Below, piece by piece: positions 8,322 through 16,342 of a DNA stretch of 64,000 nt. The stretch spans positions 1 through 64,000 of the forward strand of contig NZ_FOCQ01000011.1 in NCBI RefSeq assembly GCF_900110165.1, in the 5' to 3' direction. The translations under genes were made by a program, and so were the position numbers. Below the pieces are notes generated by a model. That model made no database searches. It had not been told where the DNA came from and was given only the letters and a program-made list of their open reading frames with translations. Position 1 is the stretch's first letter; each line of letters begins with the position of its first letter. The stretch is from Lihuaxuella thermophila (GTDB lineage: Bacteria; Bacillota; Bacilli; Thermoactinomycetales; Thermoactinomycetaceae).

Positions 8322-9061
8322 CCATCCGGCAGGCGGTTCCATTTGTGGATAAAGTAACGGCGATTTTGCCTTAAAATCTTTTGAAACTCCCTATACCCGT
8401 TTTTCCGGAAACTCTGGCTGCCAAAATGATGGACGAACGTGTCCCCGGCAACCATACAGCGATACCCCGCCAGCCGGACACGATGGCAATAATCGTCATC
8501 TTCATAGGTGCCCAGCCCAAATCGTTCATCCAGAAGGCCGACCGCTTCAAATACCTGTCTGGAATAAACGAGACAAAACCCTGATAAACGCGGGGCTTCT
8601 CTCCACTTTTGCGGGTTGGTCCGGTTGAACTTGCTTGAAAAACGATGAATCTGCTCAGGTGTACTCAACTGGATGGATATTTTTTGCTCGGGAATCACCC
8701 GGTTGGAAACAGGTCCCACCAAGCCGGCAGACGGTTCTGTGTTGAGTACATGGATCAGCTGGCTGAGCCACCGATGCGAGGGTAAGGTGTCATTGTTCAA
8801 CCAAACCAGATAATTTCCTTTCGCCCGTTTCAACCCCTGATTGATCGCCGCTGCAAATCCTCTGTTCCAACGGTTGCGGATGATGTGCAGATTGGCATAT
8901 TTGGCAAAATGACCGGGCATCGCTTGTTCCGAACCATTATCCACCAAAATAATTTCGTGGGGGATGGTCGTATGTTGCCTGACGGACCGGATACACTGCC
9001 AGGTTAATGACCATTCATTTCTGGCCGGGATGATAATACTGGTAAACAGTTGATCATTCAT
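8318..9061 (-). CDS. Family 2 glycosyltransferase
   Basis: 247 aa GT-A enzyme. It starts with TSIIIPARNEWSLTWQCI, then EIILVDNGS (about residue 38), the DXD-equivalent LVWLNNDTLPS (about 88-98) and the catalytic-loop TYEDDDYCHRVRLAGY (about 184-200). No membrane helix, so it is a soluble sugar transferase acting at the cytoplasmic face. It overlaps the upstream GT4-like gene by 8 bases and is the last gene of the run that starts with the dTDP-rhamnose genes, so it is a good candidate for transferring rhamnose or a following sugar onto a surface glycan. Confidence 0.9.
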   Translation of the reverse strand: MNDQLFTSIIIPARNEWSLTWQCIRSVRQHTTIPHEIILVDNGSEQAMPGHFAKYANLHIIRNRWNRGFAAAINQGLKRAKGNYLVWLNNDTLPSHRWLSQLIHVLNTEPSAGLVGPVSNRVIPEQKISIQLSTPEQIHRFSSKFNRTNPQKWREAPRLSGFCLVYSRQVFEAVGLLDERFGLGTYEDDDYCHRVRLAGYRCMVAGDTFVHHFGSQSFRKNGYREFQKILRQNRRYFIHKWNRLPDG

Positions 9062-9956
9062 CGCTGTTCATCCCCGTGATGCAGTTGATGAGATGTCGCC
9101 CATTGTTTCTCCATTGATTCATCAGACTCGGCTTTTTCACCAACTGACTCAGATACATGCGCAGTTCCCGCTGCCAATATTTTCGGTTTAACACCACACC
9201 GGAAAAGAGATGATTCACCCATTCGTCATGATCTCCCCCTTCGGCGGTTATCACCGGAATCCCCAAGCTTAAAGCTTGCAGATGAAGGGGGACAAGTGAC
9301 TGTTGTGGAGAGCCGATGCTAAGTAGCAAATCAGCCGCCAACCATAACTTCTGTTGCTTCACTTTTTCCGAATCCGCGATGATCAGGCCCTTTGGCGAAA
9401 CAGCTGAATGCTTTGTCACCCACAGCACTTGCAGGGCCGGAAATTCCTTGACTGCCTTTTGCAGGGTTTGCAGCACAGATGATCGGTATTTCGGGCTGAG
9501 AAAACGTTCATCCACCCACAGCAAGTATTTGTGTACCAACTGATATCGTTTGCGCACTTCGCGACGAATTTCTCCGGGACGATTCATCCCGGCCGGTACG
9601 GGATGAATCGTCTCCGCCGAAATCCCTCTTCTGCGAAGGACGGACCGGAAAGCCAGCGACGGCACTTGGATCGTAAAAGGGGCGATCCAGGATGACATTT
9701 CTTGTGCCGGCAAGGTATCAAAAGATAGTGTGATGGACGGATGATTTGGAAGTTGTTTGATTACGGATAACGGCGGATTGAACAAATGGGCTTTTCCATA
9801 CGCGCTCAACTCCAAATCTCTGTCTGCCACGTCTTTCGATGAGACTCTTTTTATCGTCACGTCGGGTTCTAAAAGCACCGGCGGAAAAGTGGCAGTCAGC
9901 TCATCGGGCAACCGCGAAGGATACAGGATACAAAGCGTTTTTGTCGATGATGTCAT
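9054..9956 (-). CDS. GT-B (GT4-like) glycosyltransferase
   Basis: 300 aa. The C-terminal half shows the GT4 pattern: KYLLWVDERFLSPKYRSSVLQTL, then LWLAADLLLSIGSPQQSLVPLHLQALSLGIPVITAEGGDHDEWV, in which the conserved acidic/nucleotide-binding stretch sits near residue 240. The N-terminal half is short and divergent, about 60-80 residues below the usual GT4 length, so acceptor specificity may be unusual. It follows the rfbC-like gene by 12 bases and overlaps the GT2 gene, in the same operon as dTDP-rhamnose synthesis. Probably a rhamnosyl- or related transferase for the spore-coat polysaccharide; the exact reaction cannot be read from sequence. Confidence 0.75.
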   Translation of the reverse strand: MTSSTKTLCILYPSRLPDELTATFPPVLLEPDVTIKRVSSKDVADRDLELSAYGKAHLFNPPLSVIKQLPNHPSITLSFDTLPAQEMSSWIAPFTIQVPSLAFRSVLRRRGISAETIHPVPAGMNRPGEIRREVRKRYQLVHKYLLWVDERFLSPKYRSSVLQTLQKAVKEFPALQVLWVTKHSAVSPKGLIIADSEKVKQQKLWLAADLLLSIGSPQQSLVPLHLQALSLGIPVITAEGGDHDEWVNHLFSGVVLNRKYWQRELRMYLSQLVKKPSLMNQWRNNGRHLINCITGMNSDE

Positions 9957-9968
9957 ATTCGCCGGTCC

Positions 9969-10424
9969 CTAACGAAATTTCGTTTTCCAGTCAAATCCGA
10001 TACTGGGGTCATCATAGGGAAGGCGAAATTCGTCCGGTTGGTCGGCCCGGTACGCTTGAGTCGTAAAATAGACAATCATCGCCGGTTTATTCCCGAGCAC
10101 CCGATAACCATGGGCAACGCCTTTCGGAATCAACAAAACGGAGGGATTTTCTTCCCCCATGTAATAAACATCCGTTTGGCGGTAAGTCGGGGAACTTTTG
10201 CGCAAATCATGTAAGACCACCTGCGCATTGCCGACGGGAAAATACCAGACATCATCCTGCAACTCGTGATAATGAAACGCCTTGATAACTCCCGGATAGG
10301 TCATGGAAGCGGATGCTTGCCCAAACCTCTCCAGAATACCTTCATCTTCACGAATAATCTCCATAAATGTTCCCCGGTCATCACAATATTTGCTCAATTT
10401 TTTAAAAACAACTCCCTCAATCAT
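9969..10424 (-). CDS. rfbC: dTDP-4-dehydrorhamnose 3,5-epimerase-like protein (SpsL type)
   Basis: 151 aa cupin-fold protein; the start MIEGVVFKKLSKYCDDRG was chosen because its ATG overlaps the rfbD stop by 4 bases (ATGA). The 72 codons open upstream in this frame lie inside rfbD and are not used. RmlC signatures are DDRGTFMEIIRED, the catalytic-region GVIKAFHYHELQDDVWYFPVGNAQVV (RmlC usually has KGLHxH) and LLIPKGVAHGYRVLG. Length matches Bacillus subtilis SpsL (152 aa) rather than the longer RmlC (about 180 aa). It epimerises C3 and C5 of dTDP-4-keto-6-deoxyglucose in dTDP-L-rhamnose synthesis. Third-step enzyme in the SpsIJKL-like set. Confidence 0.85.
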   Translation of the reverse strand: MIEGVVFKKLSKYCDDRGTFMEIIREDEGILERFGQASASMTYPGVIKAFHYHELQDDVWYFPVGNAQVVLHDLRKSSPTYRQTDVYYMGEENPSVLLIPKGVAHGYRVLGNKPAMIVYFTTQAYRADQPDEFRLPYDDPSIGFDWKTKFR

Positions 10425-11278
10425 CCTCCATCTCCCCTTAAATCTCTGAAAAAATCCCTCAATCCTACTTTCCAATGCGGCATCACCGGATAACCTTCCG
10501 CGATGGATCTGGCAGGGAGCAAAATGGAACATGCGGGACGCCGTGCCCTTCGCTGCAACTGCGATGAAGAAATGGCCTGAACGGGATAATTGAGCCCGGC
10601 AAAATCCAAAATCGTTTTGGCAAATTGATACCAGGAACAACTTCCACCGTTGGCGGTATGAAAAACTCCTTTCGCGTCTGTTTTTATCAGGATCCCGATC
10701 TGTTTGGCCAGATGGCGGGTGTAAGTGGGAGTACCGACCTGATCTGTCACCACGGACAATGCTTCCTTTTGTTTGGCCTTCTCCAGGATCGTATGGACAA
10801 AATTATGACCGTATTTTCCATACAACCAAGACGTGCGCAAAATCAGATGGTCAGGGCAGCACTTCTGGACCCATTTCTCCCCCAAACGTTTGGTTCGCCC
10901 GTACTGGTTGACGGGATGAGGCGGATCCAGCTCTGTATATCCGGCCCGATTTTTTCCGTCGAATACATAGTCAGTGCTGATATAGACCAGGCGGATCTTC
11001 CTTTCTCCGCATTCCCTGGCAATTTGTCGAGTGGCATCCACATTGACAAGGTACGCCGATCTCGGTTTCAGTTCACTCTCATCTACCCGGGTATATGCCG
11101 CACAATGAATCACCACATCAGGCTGAAACCCGTCGAGAATTTGTCTGGTACATCCGGAGTCGGTAACATCCCATTCCTGGCGGCTAAAGCCTGTAATGAA
11201 AATTCCTTTCTCCCCTCTGAAATATTCGAGGACATCCCGCCCCAGCTGCCCTCCTGCTCCTGACACAACAATGTTCAA
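10421..11278 (-). CDS. rfbD: dTDP-4-dehydrorhamnose reductase (SpsK/RmlD)
   Basis: 285 aa NADPH-dependent SDR making dTDP-L-rhamnose. N-terminal nucleotide loop VVSGAGGQLGRDV (residues 4-16), CAAYTRVDESE at about 60, catalytic YISTDYVFDG (about 100) with the YGRTKRLGE YxxxK motif near 128-136, and LRTSWLYGKYGHNFVHTI. Length equals the family norm. TTG start at 11278. It overlaps the rfbC-like gene and lies 5 bases after rfbB, so all four dTDP-rhamnose genes are co-transcribed. Matches Bacillus subtilis spsK in position. Confidence 0.93.
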   Translation of the reverse strand: MNIVVSGAGGQLGRDVLEYFRGEKGIFITGFSRQEWDVTDSGCTRQILDGFQPDVVIHCAAYTRVDESELKPRSAYLVNVDATRQIARECGERKIRLVYISTDYVFDGKNRAGYTELDPPHPVNQYGRTKRLGEKWVQKCCPDHLILRTSWLYGKYGHNFVHTILEKAKQKEALSVVTDQVGTPTYTRHLAKQIGILIKTDAKGVFHTANGGSCSWYQFAKTILDFAGLNYPVQAISSSQLQRRARRPACSILLPARSIAEGYPVMPHWKVGLRDFFRDLRGDGG

Positions 11279-11283
11279 CCTTT

Positions 11284-12273
11284 CTACCCTCTTTCAGCCC
11301 GGCGTTGTTCGATGGAAGCCCACCATTCGGCATGGGTCAAATACCACTGCACCGTTTGTTCCAGCCCCTCATCAAACGAAATCGTCGGTGCCCAGCCCAA
11401 TTCGGTTCGGATTTTTGAGCTGTCCAATGAATACCGAATGTCATGGCCCAAACGATCCGCAACATGTTGGATCAGCGAATGAGGCTTCCCCATGAGATCC
11501 AGAATTTTCTTGGCCACCTGGAGATTGGGAATCGGATTCTCCGCTCCGATATGATAAACCTCCCCCGCTCTTCCGTGGAGACGAACCACATCGACGGCCC
11601 GGCAATGATCAATCACATGAATCCAATCCCTCTCTTGTTGCCCGTTCCCGTATATCGGAAGCGGTTGGTTCTTCATCGCTTGACGGATGAGATGCGGAAT
11701 CAGCTTTTCCGGGTACTGATTGGGACCGTAATTATTGGTACAACGGGTGATGACGACCGGAAAACCGTACGTATGATGGAAAGCCAAACAGAGTAAGTCC
11801 GAAGAAGCTTTGCTGGCAGAATAAGGGTTTCCCGGTGCCAACAGCGTCTGTTCATCCGCTTTCCCATACGGAATGCTCCCATATACTTCATCTGTGGAAA
11901 CGTGAACAAATCGGTCCACATTCTTTTTCATTGACGCTTCCAGCAGATGATGCGTTCCGATAATGTTGGAACGTATAAACGGCCAGGCCCCTTCAATGCT
12001 CCGGTCTACATGCGATTCCGCGGCAAAATGGACCACCTGGTCGATCCGGTGCCCTGCAAATACTTTTTCCACTTGTTCCCGGACGGCAAGATCAACCCTG
12101 AGAAACTCGTACCGGGGATCCTTTTCCACATCCCGCAAATTGAAAAGATTTCCGGAGTATGTGAGCGCATCTGCATTGATCACCCGGATCTCCTGATAGG
12201 TGCGGAGCAGGTAACGAATAAAATGGCTTCCGATAAACCCGGCTCCTCCTGTGACGAGAATGGTCTGTGTCAT
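11284..12273 (-). CDS. rfbB: dTDP-glucose 4,6-dehydratase (SpsJ/RmlB)
   Basis: 329 aa extended SDR. NAD loop TGGAGFIGSHF (residues 8-18), FAAESHVDRSI near 80, VSTDEVYG with the catalytic Thr-Asp-Glu triad near 125, YSASKASSD YxxxK near 152-160, and TRCTNNYGPNQYPEKLIP. It converts dTDP-glucose to dTDP-4-keto-6-deoxyglucose, the second step of rhamnose synthesis. It lies 12 bases downstream of the thymidylyltransferase gene. The gene order thymidylyltransferase - dehydratase - reductase - epimerase is that of Bacillus subtilis spsIJKL. Confidence 0.95.
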   Translation of the reverse strand: MTQTILVTGGAGFIGSHFIRYLLRTYQEIRVINADALTYSGNLFNLRDVEKDPRYEFLRVDLAVREQVEKVFAGHRIDQVVHFAAESHVDRSIEGAWPFIRSNIIGTHHLLEASMKKNVDRFVHVSTDEVYGSIPYGKADEQTLLAPGNPYSASKASSDLLCLAFHHTYGFPVVITRCTNNYGPNQYPEKLIPHLIRQAMKNQPLPIYGNGQQERDWIHVIDHCRAVDVVRLHGRAGEVYHIGAENPIPNLQVAKKILDLMGKPHSLIQHVADRLGHDIRYSLDSSKIRTELGWAPTISFDEGLEQTVQWYLTHAEWWASIEQRRAERG

Positions 12274-12285
12274 TCCGATTCTCCT

Positions 12286-13014
12286 TTAATCCTTATTCCA
12301 TAAAATGATCTGTGATGCGTATTGATTGGCGAGGAAAAACGATTCCGGTGTTCCGGCGTCCGTCCACCATCCATTTAAGACGTCAAACGTGAGTTGCCGG
12401 TTCTGAATATATATATTATTTACATCCGTAATTTCGTACTCCCCTCTCTGCGAGGGTTTCAATGTACGGATAAATGAAAAAACCTGGGGATCGTACATGT
12501 AGATTCCCGTTACACATAACGAGCTTTTTGGCTTCTTTGGTTTCTCTTCGATCGAGACGATGCGATTGCCGACTACTTCAGCCACACCAAACCGTTCGGG
12601 ATTTTTTACTTCTTTCAGCAATATCTTCGCACCCTGCCCTTGTTTTGCAAAAGTATCCACATACGGCCTGAGCGAATCCTCAAAAATGTTGTCTCCTAAC
12701 AGAACCACCATCCGTTCATTTCCGGCAAAATCTTCAGCCAGTTGCAACGCTTGAGCGATCCCGCCCGGTTTATCCTGCACCTTATAAGTGAAACGGGCAG
12801 AAAACTCTTTTCCGCTTCCCAAAAGCCTCACCACATCCCCCATATGTTCGACTCCGGTCACGATGAGAATCTCATCGATTCCGCATTCAACCAATTTAAA
12901 AATCGGGTGGTAGATCATCGGATACCTGCCTACGGGAAGCAGATGTTTGTTGGTGATTTTAGTTAATGGCCATAGGCGTGAACCCGTTCCTCCGGCTAAT
13001 ATAATGCCCTTCAT
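12286..13014 (-). CDS. rfbA: Glucose-1-phosphate thymidylyltransferase, short SpsI type
   Basis: 242 aa; makes dTDP-glucose from dTTP and glucose 1-phosphate. Signature KGIILAGGTGSRLWPLTK at residues 2-19, VLLGDNIFED near 105, FGVAEVVGN and IEEKPKKPKSS. It lacks the roughly 45-residue C-terminal allosteric part of enterobacterial RmlA (about 290 aa) and so matches Bacillus subtilis SpsI (246 aa), the spore-coat polysaccharide enzyme. First gene of the run; ATG at 13014 preceded by a GGGGGGATGAAAG purine stretch. Its promoter must lie in the 220 bp between it and the divergent proBA T-box leader, but I see no clear -35/-10 there. Confidence 0.92.
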   Translation of the reverse strand: MKGIILAGGTGSRLWPLTKITNKHLLPVGRYPMIYHPIFKLVECGIDEILIVTGVEHMGDVVRLLGSGKEFSARFTYKVQDKPGGIAQALQLAEDFAGNERMVVLLGDNIFEDSLRPYVDTFAKQGQGAKILLKEVKNPERFGVAEVVGNRIVSIEEKPKKPKSSLCVTGIYMYDPQVFSFIRTLKPSQRGEYEITDVNNIYIQNRQLTFDVLNGWWTDAGTPESFFLANQYASQIILWNKD

Positions 13015-13233
13015 CTTTCATCCCCCCAATCGTCCAATCGGAGTACTCATCCCCAATTACTCCTATCAAGATATTCCAGGGCACAACAGATGTCACAATC
13101 CAAAGATAAAATTACTGGACCGGTCGTTCCGGACCGAAGATTGTACGTCCATATTCGGCTGCGCCCCACACGGAGGAGAGAAACGGATTGGCATCAGATT
13201 TTATCCACATCCGTAAATGATACATAAAACTCA

Positions 13234-13263
13234 TTGACAATCCCATACACATTCCTGTATAAA
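13234..13263 (+). promoter_or_regulatory. Sigma-A-type promoter of the proBA leader
   Basis: TTGACA (13234-13239), 18-base spacer, TATAAA (13258-13263). Transcription would start near 13270, at the 5' end of the T-box leader. Confidence 0.75.
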
Positions 13264-13269
13264 TATGAA

Positions 13270-13520
13270 AAAGTACATCTGCCCGGTAATGACGGAGTGA
13301 AGAGGCCTGTGGAAACGATCAGAGAGCGGGATTTGACAGCTGGGAGATCCCGCCGTGGAAGCAGGCTGAACCCGCCTCCCGAACTTCCCGTGAAAAGCGG
13401 GACGGTCGCTGGCCGTTATTCAGATGGAGCGGACATGATCACAGTGTCATGTCAATGAAGGTGGTACCGCGAAAGAAAGCCTTTCGTCCTTCTCAGGGCG
13501 AAAGGCTTCTGTATTTTTTT
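13270..13520 (+). promoter_or_regulatory. T-box riboswitch controlling proBA (probably tRNA-Pro)
   Basis: The leader contains the Stem I distal elements AGAGAGCGGG and GCTGGGAGA, a specifier-loop-like CTGAA-CCC-GCC with CCC (Pro) at 13371-13373, and the T-box GAAGGTGGTACCGCG at 13457-13471. A terminator stem (GCCTTTCGTCCT pairing with AGGGCGAAAGGC) and a run of T to 13520 follow. Uncharged tRNA would pair with the T-box and favour antitermination. Proline specificity rests on the CCC codon plus the downstream proBA genes; the class itself is certain. Confidence 0.92.
13477..13520 (+). terminator. T-box leader terminator (alternative to antiterminator)
   Basis: Stem AGCCTTTCGTCCT / AGGGCGAAAGGCT with an intervening TCTC loop, then seven T residues ending at 13520. 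Mutually exclusive with pairing of the T-box region. Confidence 0.85.
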
Positions 13521-13560
13521 GGGAAAATCGACCATGTAGAAAACAGAAGAGGTTGTGCTT

Positions 13561-14673
13561 ATGAGAAGAATGAGAATCGTTGTGAAAATTGGTTCCAGCA
13601 GTCTGACCAACAAACAAGGCCAGTTGTCCAGTGACAAAATGGCCTGTCTCGTCGAGCAGATCGCTTCAGTACAATCCACAGGCGAATACCAGATGATTCT
13701 TGTCTCATCCGGCGCGGTTGCAGCAGGTCTCAGCAAGTTGGGATGGCCGCGTTCCCATATCACCATGCCCGAAAAACAGGCGGCGGCGGCTGTCGGGCAA
13801 GGTCTTCTGATTGAGCGGTACCAGAAGTTGTTCGCAGAAAAAGGGATGGGAACCGCCCAACTTCTGCTCACCCGCTCGGATATCGAAGACCGGAAAAGGT
13901 TTATTCATATCCGCAATACGGCTGAGACACTTTTAAGACACGGAATCATCCCGATCGTCAATGAGAATGACACGGTAGCCGTTGATGAAATCCGTTTTGG
14001 CGACAACGATACACTCGGCAGCCTGGTTGCACTCATGACGGAAGCGAATCTTTTGGTGTTGCTGACCGATATCGACGGATTGTACACGGCCAACCCCAAA
14101 GAAAATGTTAGTGCCAGGCGCATTCCCCAGGTATGGAAAATTACTCCGGAAATGGAAGCTGCCGCTTCAGACAGCGGCAGCCCGGTAGGAACGGGAGGGA
14201 TGCGAACAAAACTGGCCGCTGCCCGGATGGCAGTTGATTCCGGCATCGATGTCGTCATTGCCTCCAGCTCCGAGCCAAACGTCCTGCAAAAGATTCTGGA
14301 AGGAAAATCTGTCGGCACCCGTTTTCATTCCAAGCAGCGGCTGTCGGGCAAAAAGTCATGGATCGCCTATGGAACGCGAACGGAAGGAACATTGATGATC
14401 GACCCGGGAGCCGTGTTCGCACTCGTCAAGCAAACTGCCAGTTTGTTGTTGGGAGGGATCACGAAAGTGGAGGGAGATTTTCATGAAGGCTCCGTCGTCG
14501 AGATTGCCGCACCTGATGGCAGACGCATCGGGAAAGGAATGGTCAGTTTTTCAGCCGTCGACTTGCGGATTCTGCTGGAGAGGCGGCAGAGAGGAGAAAA
14601 ATTCCATAACATTCATGAAGTGATTCATCGTGATGCCATGGTTATTCTAGTGCGGGAGGAGAATCTGGTATGA
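13561..14673 (+). CDS. proB: Glutamate 5-kinase
   Basis: 370 aa; phosphorylates glutamate to gamma-glutamyl phosphate, first step of proline synthesis, in the cytoplasm. N-terminal amino-acid kinase domain: RIVVKIGSSSLT (residues 5-16), LVSSGAVAAGLSKLG, IPIVNENDTVAVDEIRFGDNDTLGS (about 130-155) and GTGGMRTKLAAARMA. C-terminal PUA domain from about residue 275 (GTLMIDPGAVFAL). ATG at 13561 is preferred over the GTG two codons earlier because GAAGAGG lies 8 bases upstream. Controlled by the T-box leader; the stop overlaps proA by 4 bases. Confidence 0.96.
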   Translation: MRRMRIVVKIGSSSLTNKQGQLSSDKMACLVEQIASVQSTGEYQMILVSSGAVAAGLSKLGWPRSHITMPEKQAAAAVGQGLLIERYQKLFAEKGMGTAQLLLTRSDIEDRKRFIHIRNTAETLLRHGIIPIVNENDTVAVDEIRFGDNDTLGSLVALMTEANLLVLLTDIDGLYTANPKENVSARRIPQVWKITPEMEAAASDSGSPVGTGGMRTKLAAARMAVDSGIDVVIASSSEPNVLQKILEGKSVGTRFHSKQRLSGKKSWIAYGTRTEGTLMIDPGAVFALVKQTASLLLGGITKVEGDFHEGSVVEIAAPDGRRIGKGMVSFSAVDLRILLERRQRGEKFHNIHEVIHRDAMVILVREENLV

Positions 14674-15941
14674 GCCACACGGCATTGAAAGAGAGCGTTT
14701 TGGAGAAGGTTCAGGCAGCCAAACAGGCCGCAAGGTATTTGGGAACCTTGCGGGAGGCGGAGAAAAATGCGGCCCTTCTCGCTATGGCGGACTCACTCCG
14801 GACTGATCGTGACTTCATATTCCAAGCCAATGAAGAAGATGTCAAAGAAGCCAGAAAAAGCGGGATTCCGGAGCCCCGCATAGACCGGCTTGTCATTACT
14901 GAAAAACGTCTCAATGAGATGATCGAAGGATTGCACCAAGTTGCCGGGCTGGAAGATCCTGTCAGGGAAGTCATCGAGACCATTCAGCGGTCGGATGGGT
15001 TAATGATTGAAAAAGTACGGGTTCCCTTTGGAGTCATCGCCATGATTTATGAATCACGGCCCAATGTGACAGTGGATGCGGCCGGATTGGCCCTCAAAAC
15101 CGGCAATGCAGTGGTCCTGCGAGGCGGAAAAGAAGCACTTCGCTCCAATATGGCTCTCGTCGACGCTTTACGCAAAGGCCTTGCCAACCGACACATCCCC
15201 GTCGGCGCGCTCCAGTTGATCGATCGGACGGAACGGGAATCCGTCGATATCCTGATCCGCGCCAAGGGGCTTGTCGATCTGGCCATTCCACGCGGAGGAG
15301 CCGGGCTGATCGGGCGGGTATTGGAAAACGCACTCGTACCGGTGATTGAAACCGGAGTCGGTAATTGCCATCTCTACGTGGATCGCGCCGCTGATCCGGA
15401 CATGGCCACAGCCATCGTGCTCAACGCCAAGACACAGCGACCTTCTGTCTGCAACGCCATCGAAACTCTCCTGGTTCATGAAAAAATCGCCAATGAGTGG
15501 CTGCCCGCGGCGATCGATGCTCTCCGGGAGCACGGAGTGCAGATACGCGGTTGCAGAAAGACTCAGGCAATCATAGGAGAAGGGAATTTGACGCCAGCCA
15601 CTGATGAAGACTATGCTGCGGAATTTCTCGACCTCGTCTTGGCCGTCAAGATTGTCTCAAGCATAGATGAGGCAATCACACATATCGAAAAGTTCGGAAC
15701 CCGGCATTCCGAAGCCATCATCACGGAGGATCGCGAAGCGGCGGAGAAGTTTTTGACACAGGTGGACGCGGCAGCGGTTTATCATAACGCCTCCACACGC
15801 TTTACGGACGGCTTCCAGTTTGGTTTCGGCGCGGAGATCGGGATCTCGACACAAAAGCTTCATGCCCGCGGCCCGATGGGGTTACGGGAACTGACAAGTT
15901 ACAAATATCGGATTCGGGGATCCGGGCAAATTCGAACTTAG
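14670..15941 (+). CDS. proA: Gamma-glutamyl phosphate reductase (glutamate-5-semialdehyde dehydrogenase)
   Basis: 423 aa NADPH enzyme of the aldehyde dehydrogenase superfamily; second proline step, product glutamate-5-semialdehyde. Typical segments: FGVIAMIYESRPNVTVDAAGLALKTGNAV, GKEALRSN, VDLAIPRGG, VIETGVGNCHLYVD and the catalytic-Cys region AKTQRPSVCNAIETLL (about residue 260). It ends FGAEIGISTQKLHARGPMGLRELTSYKY, the standard ProA tail. ATG overlaps the proB stop. A two-gene operon closed by a terminator. Confidence 0.97.
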   Translation: MSHTALKESVLEKVQAAKQAARYLGTLREAEKNAALLAMADSLRTDRDFIFQANEEDVKEARKSGIPEPRIDRLVITEKRLNEMIEGLHQVAGLEDPVREVIETIQRSDGLMIEKVRVPFGVIAMIYESRPNVTVDAAGLALKTGNAVVLRGGKEALRSNMALVDALRKGLANRHIPVGALQLIDRTERESVDILIRAKGLVDLAIPRGGAGLIGRVLENALVPVIETGVGNCHLYVDRAADPDMATAIVLNAKTQRPSVCNAIETLLVHEKIANEWLPAAIDALREHGVQIRGCRKTQAIIGEGNLTPATDEDYAAEFLDLVLAVKIVSSIDEAITHIEKFGTRHSEAIITEDREAAEKFLTQVDAAAVYHNASTRFTDGFQFGFGAEIGISTQKLHARGPMGLRELTSYKYRIRGSGQIRT

Positions 15942-15942
15942 C

Positions 15943-15988
15943 AAAAACACCCAGCTGGTGCACAAACCGCACAGGCTGGGTGTTTTTT
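15943..15988. terminator. Bidirectional terminator between proA and cytochrome c gene
   Basis: Stem ACACCCAGC (15947-15955) / GCTGGGTGT (15975-15983) with A-run on one flank and T-run on the other. Confidence 0.8.
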
Positions 15989-15990
15989 CA

Positions 15991-16323
15991 TCATTTTTGC
16001 TTGGAAAGCCATTCCGCAAGCTTCACCTGGTCCTCTTTCGGCACATAGTCCTGAGAGGGCATGCTTCCTTTTCCTTTTTGGATAATCTCTAAGATCTGTT
16101 CTTTTGAATATTTAGTGCCCACCTTTTGCAAACCGGGTCCAAAACTTCCTTGCAGATTGCCCCCGTGGCAGTTGGCACAGTGCTGGGAGTAAATCTCCTG
16201 CGGCTCTGAAATCTGTGCCGTTTGTTGCCCGGTATCATTTTTCTTGGCTGCACCGCAAGCCGTTAAGAAAACGACAGCGGTCAAAATCATGAAAAGTACA
16301 GAAAAAGAACGGATCCTTTTCAT
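15991..16323 (-). CDS. Membrane-anchored (lipoprotein) c-type cytochrome, c551-like
   Basis: 110 aa. Lipoprotein signal: positive MKRIR, hydrophobic core, lipobox FLTAC with Cys at residue 23. A single haem site CANCH is at about residues 49-53 and a probable axial Met lies in KGSMPSQDY. Length and plan match the small lipid-anchored cytochromes c-550/c-551 of bacilli (CccB type). It shuttles electrons on the outer face of the membrane, usually to a terminal oxidase. It lies 19 bases after ctaG and on the same strand, which fits a respiratory role. Confidence 0.9.
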   Translation of the reverse strand: MKRIRSFSVLFMILTAVVFLTACGAAKKNDTGQQTAQISEPQEIYSQHCANCHGGNLQGSFGPGLQKVGTKYSKEQILEIIQKGKGSMPSQDYVPKEDQVKLAEWLSKQK

Positions 16324-16342
16324 CGTGCAAACCCCATCTCAA

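Noticed and set aside
10425-10640. N-terminal extension of the rfbC-like frame
   Set aside because: It lies inside rfbD and the conserved protein starts at the ATG that overlaps the rfbD stop.
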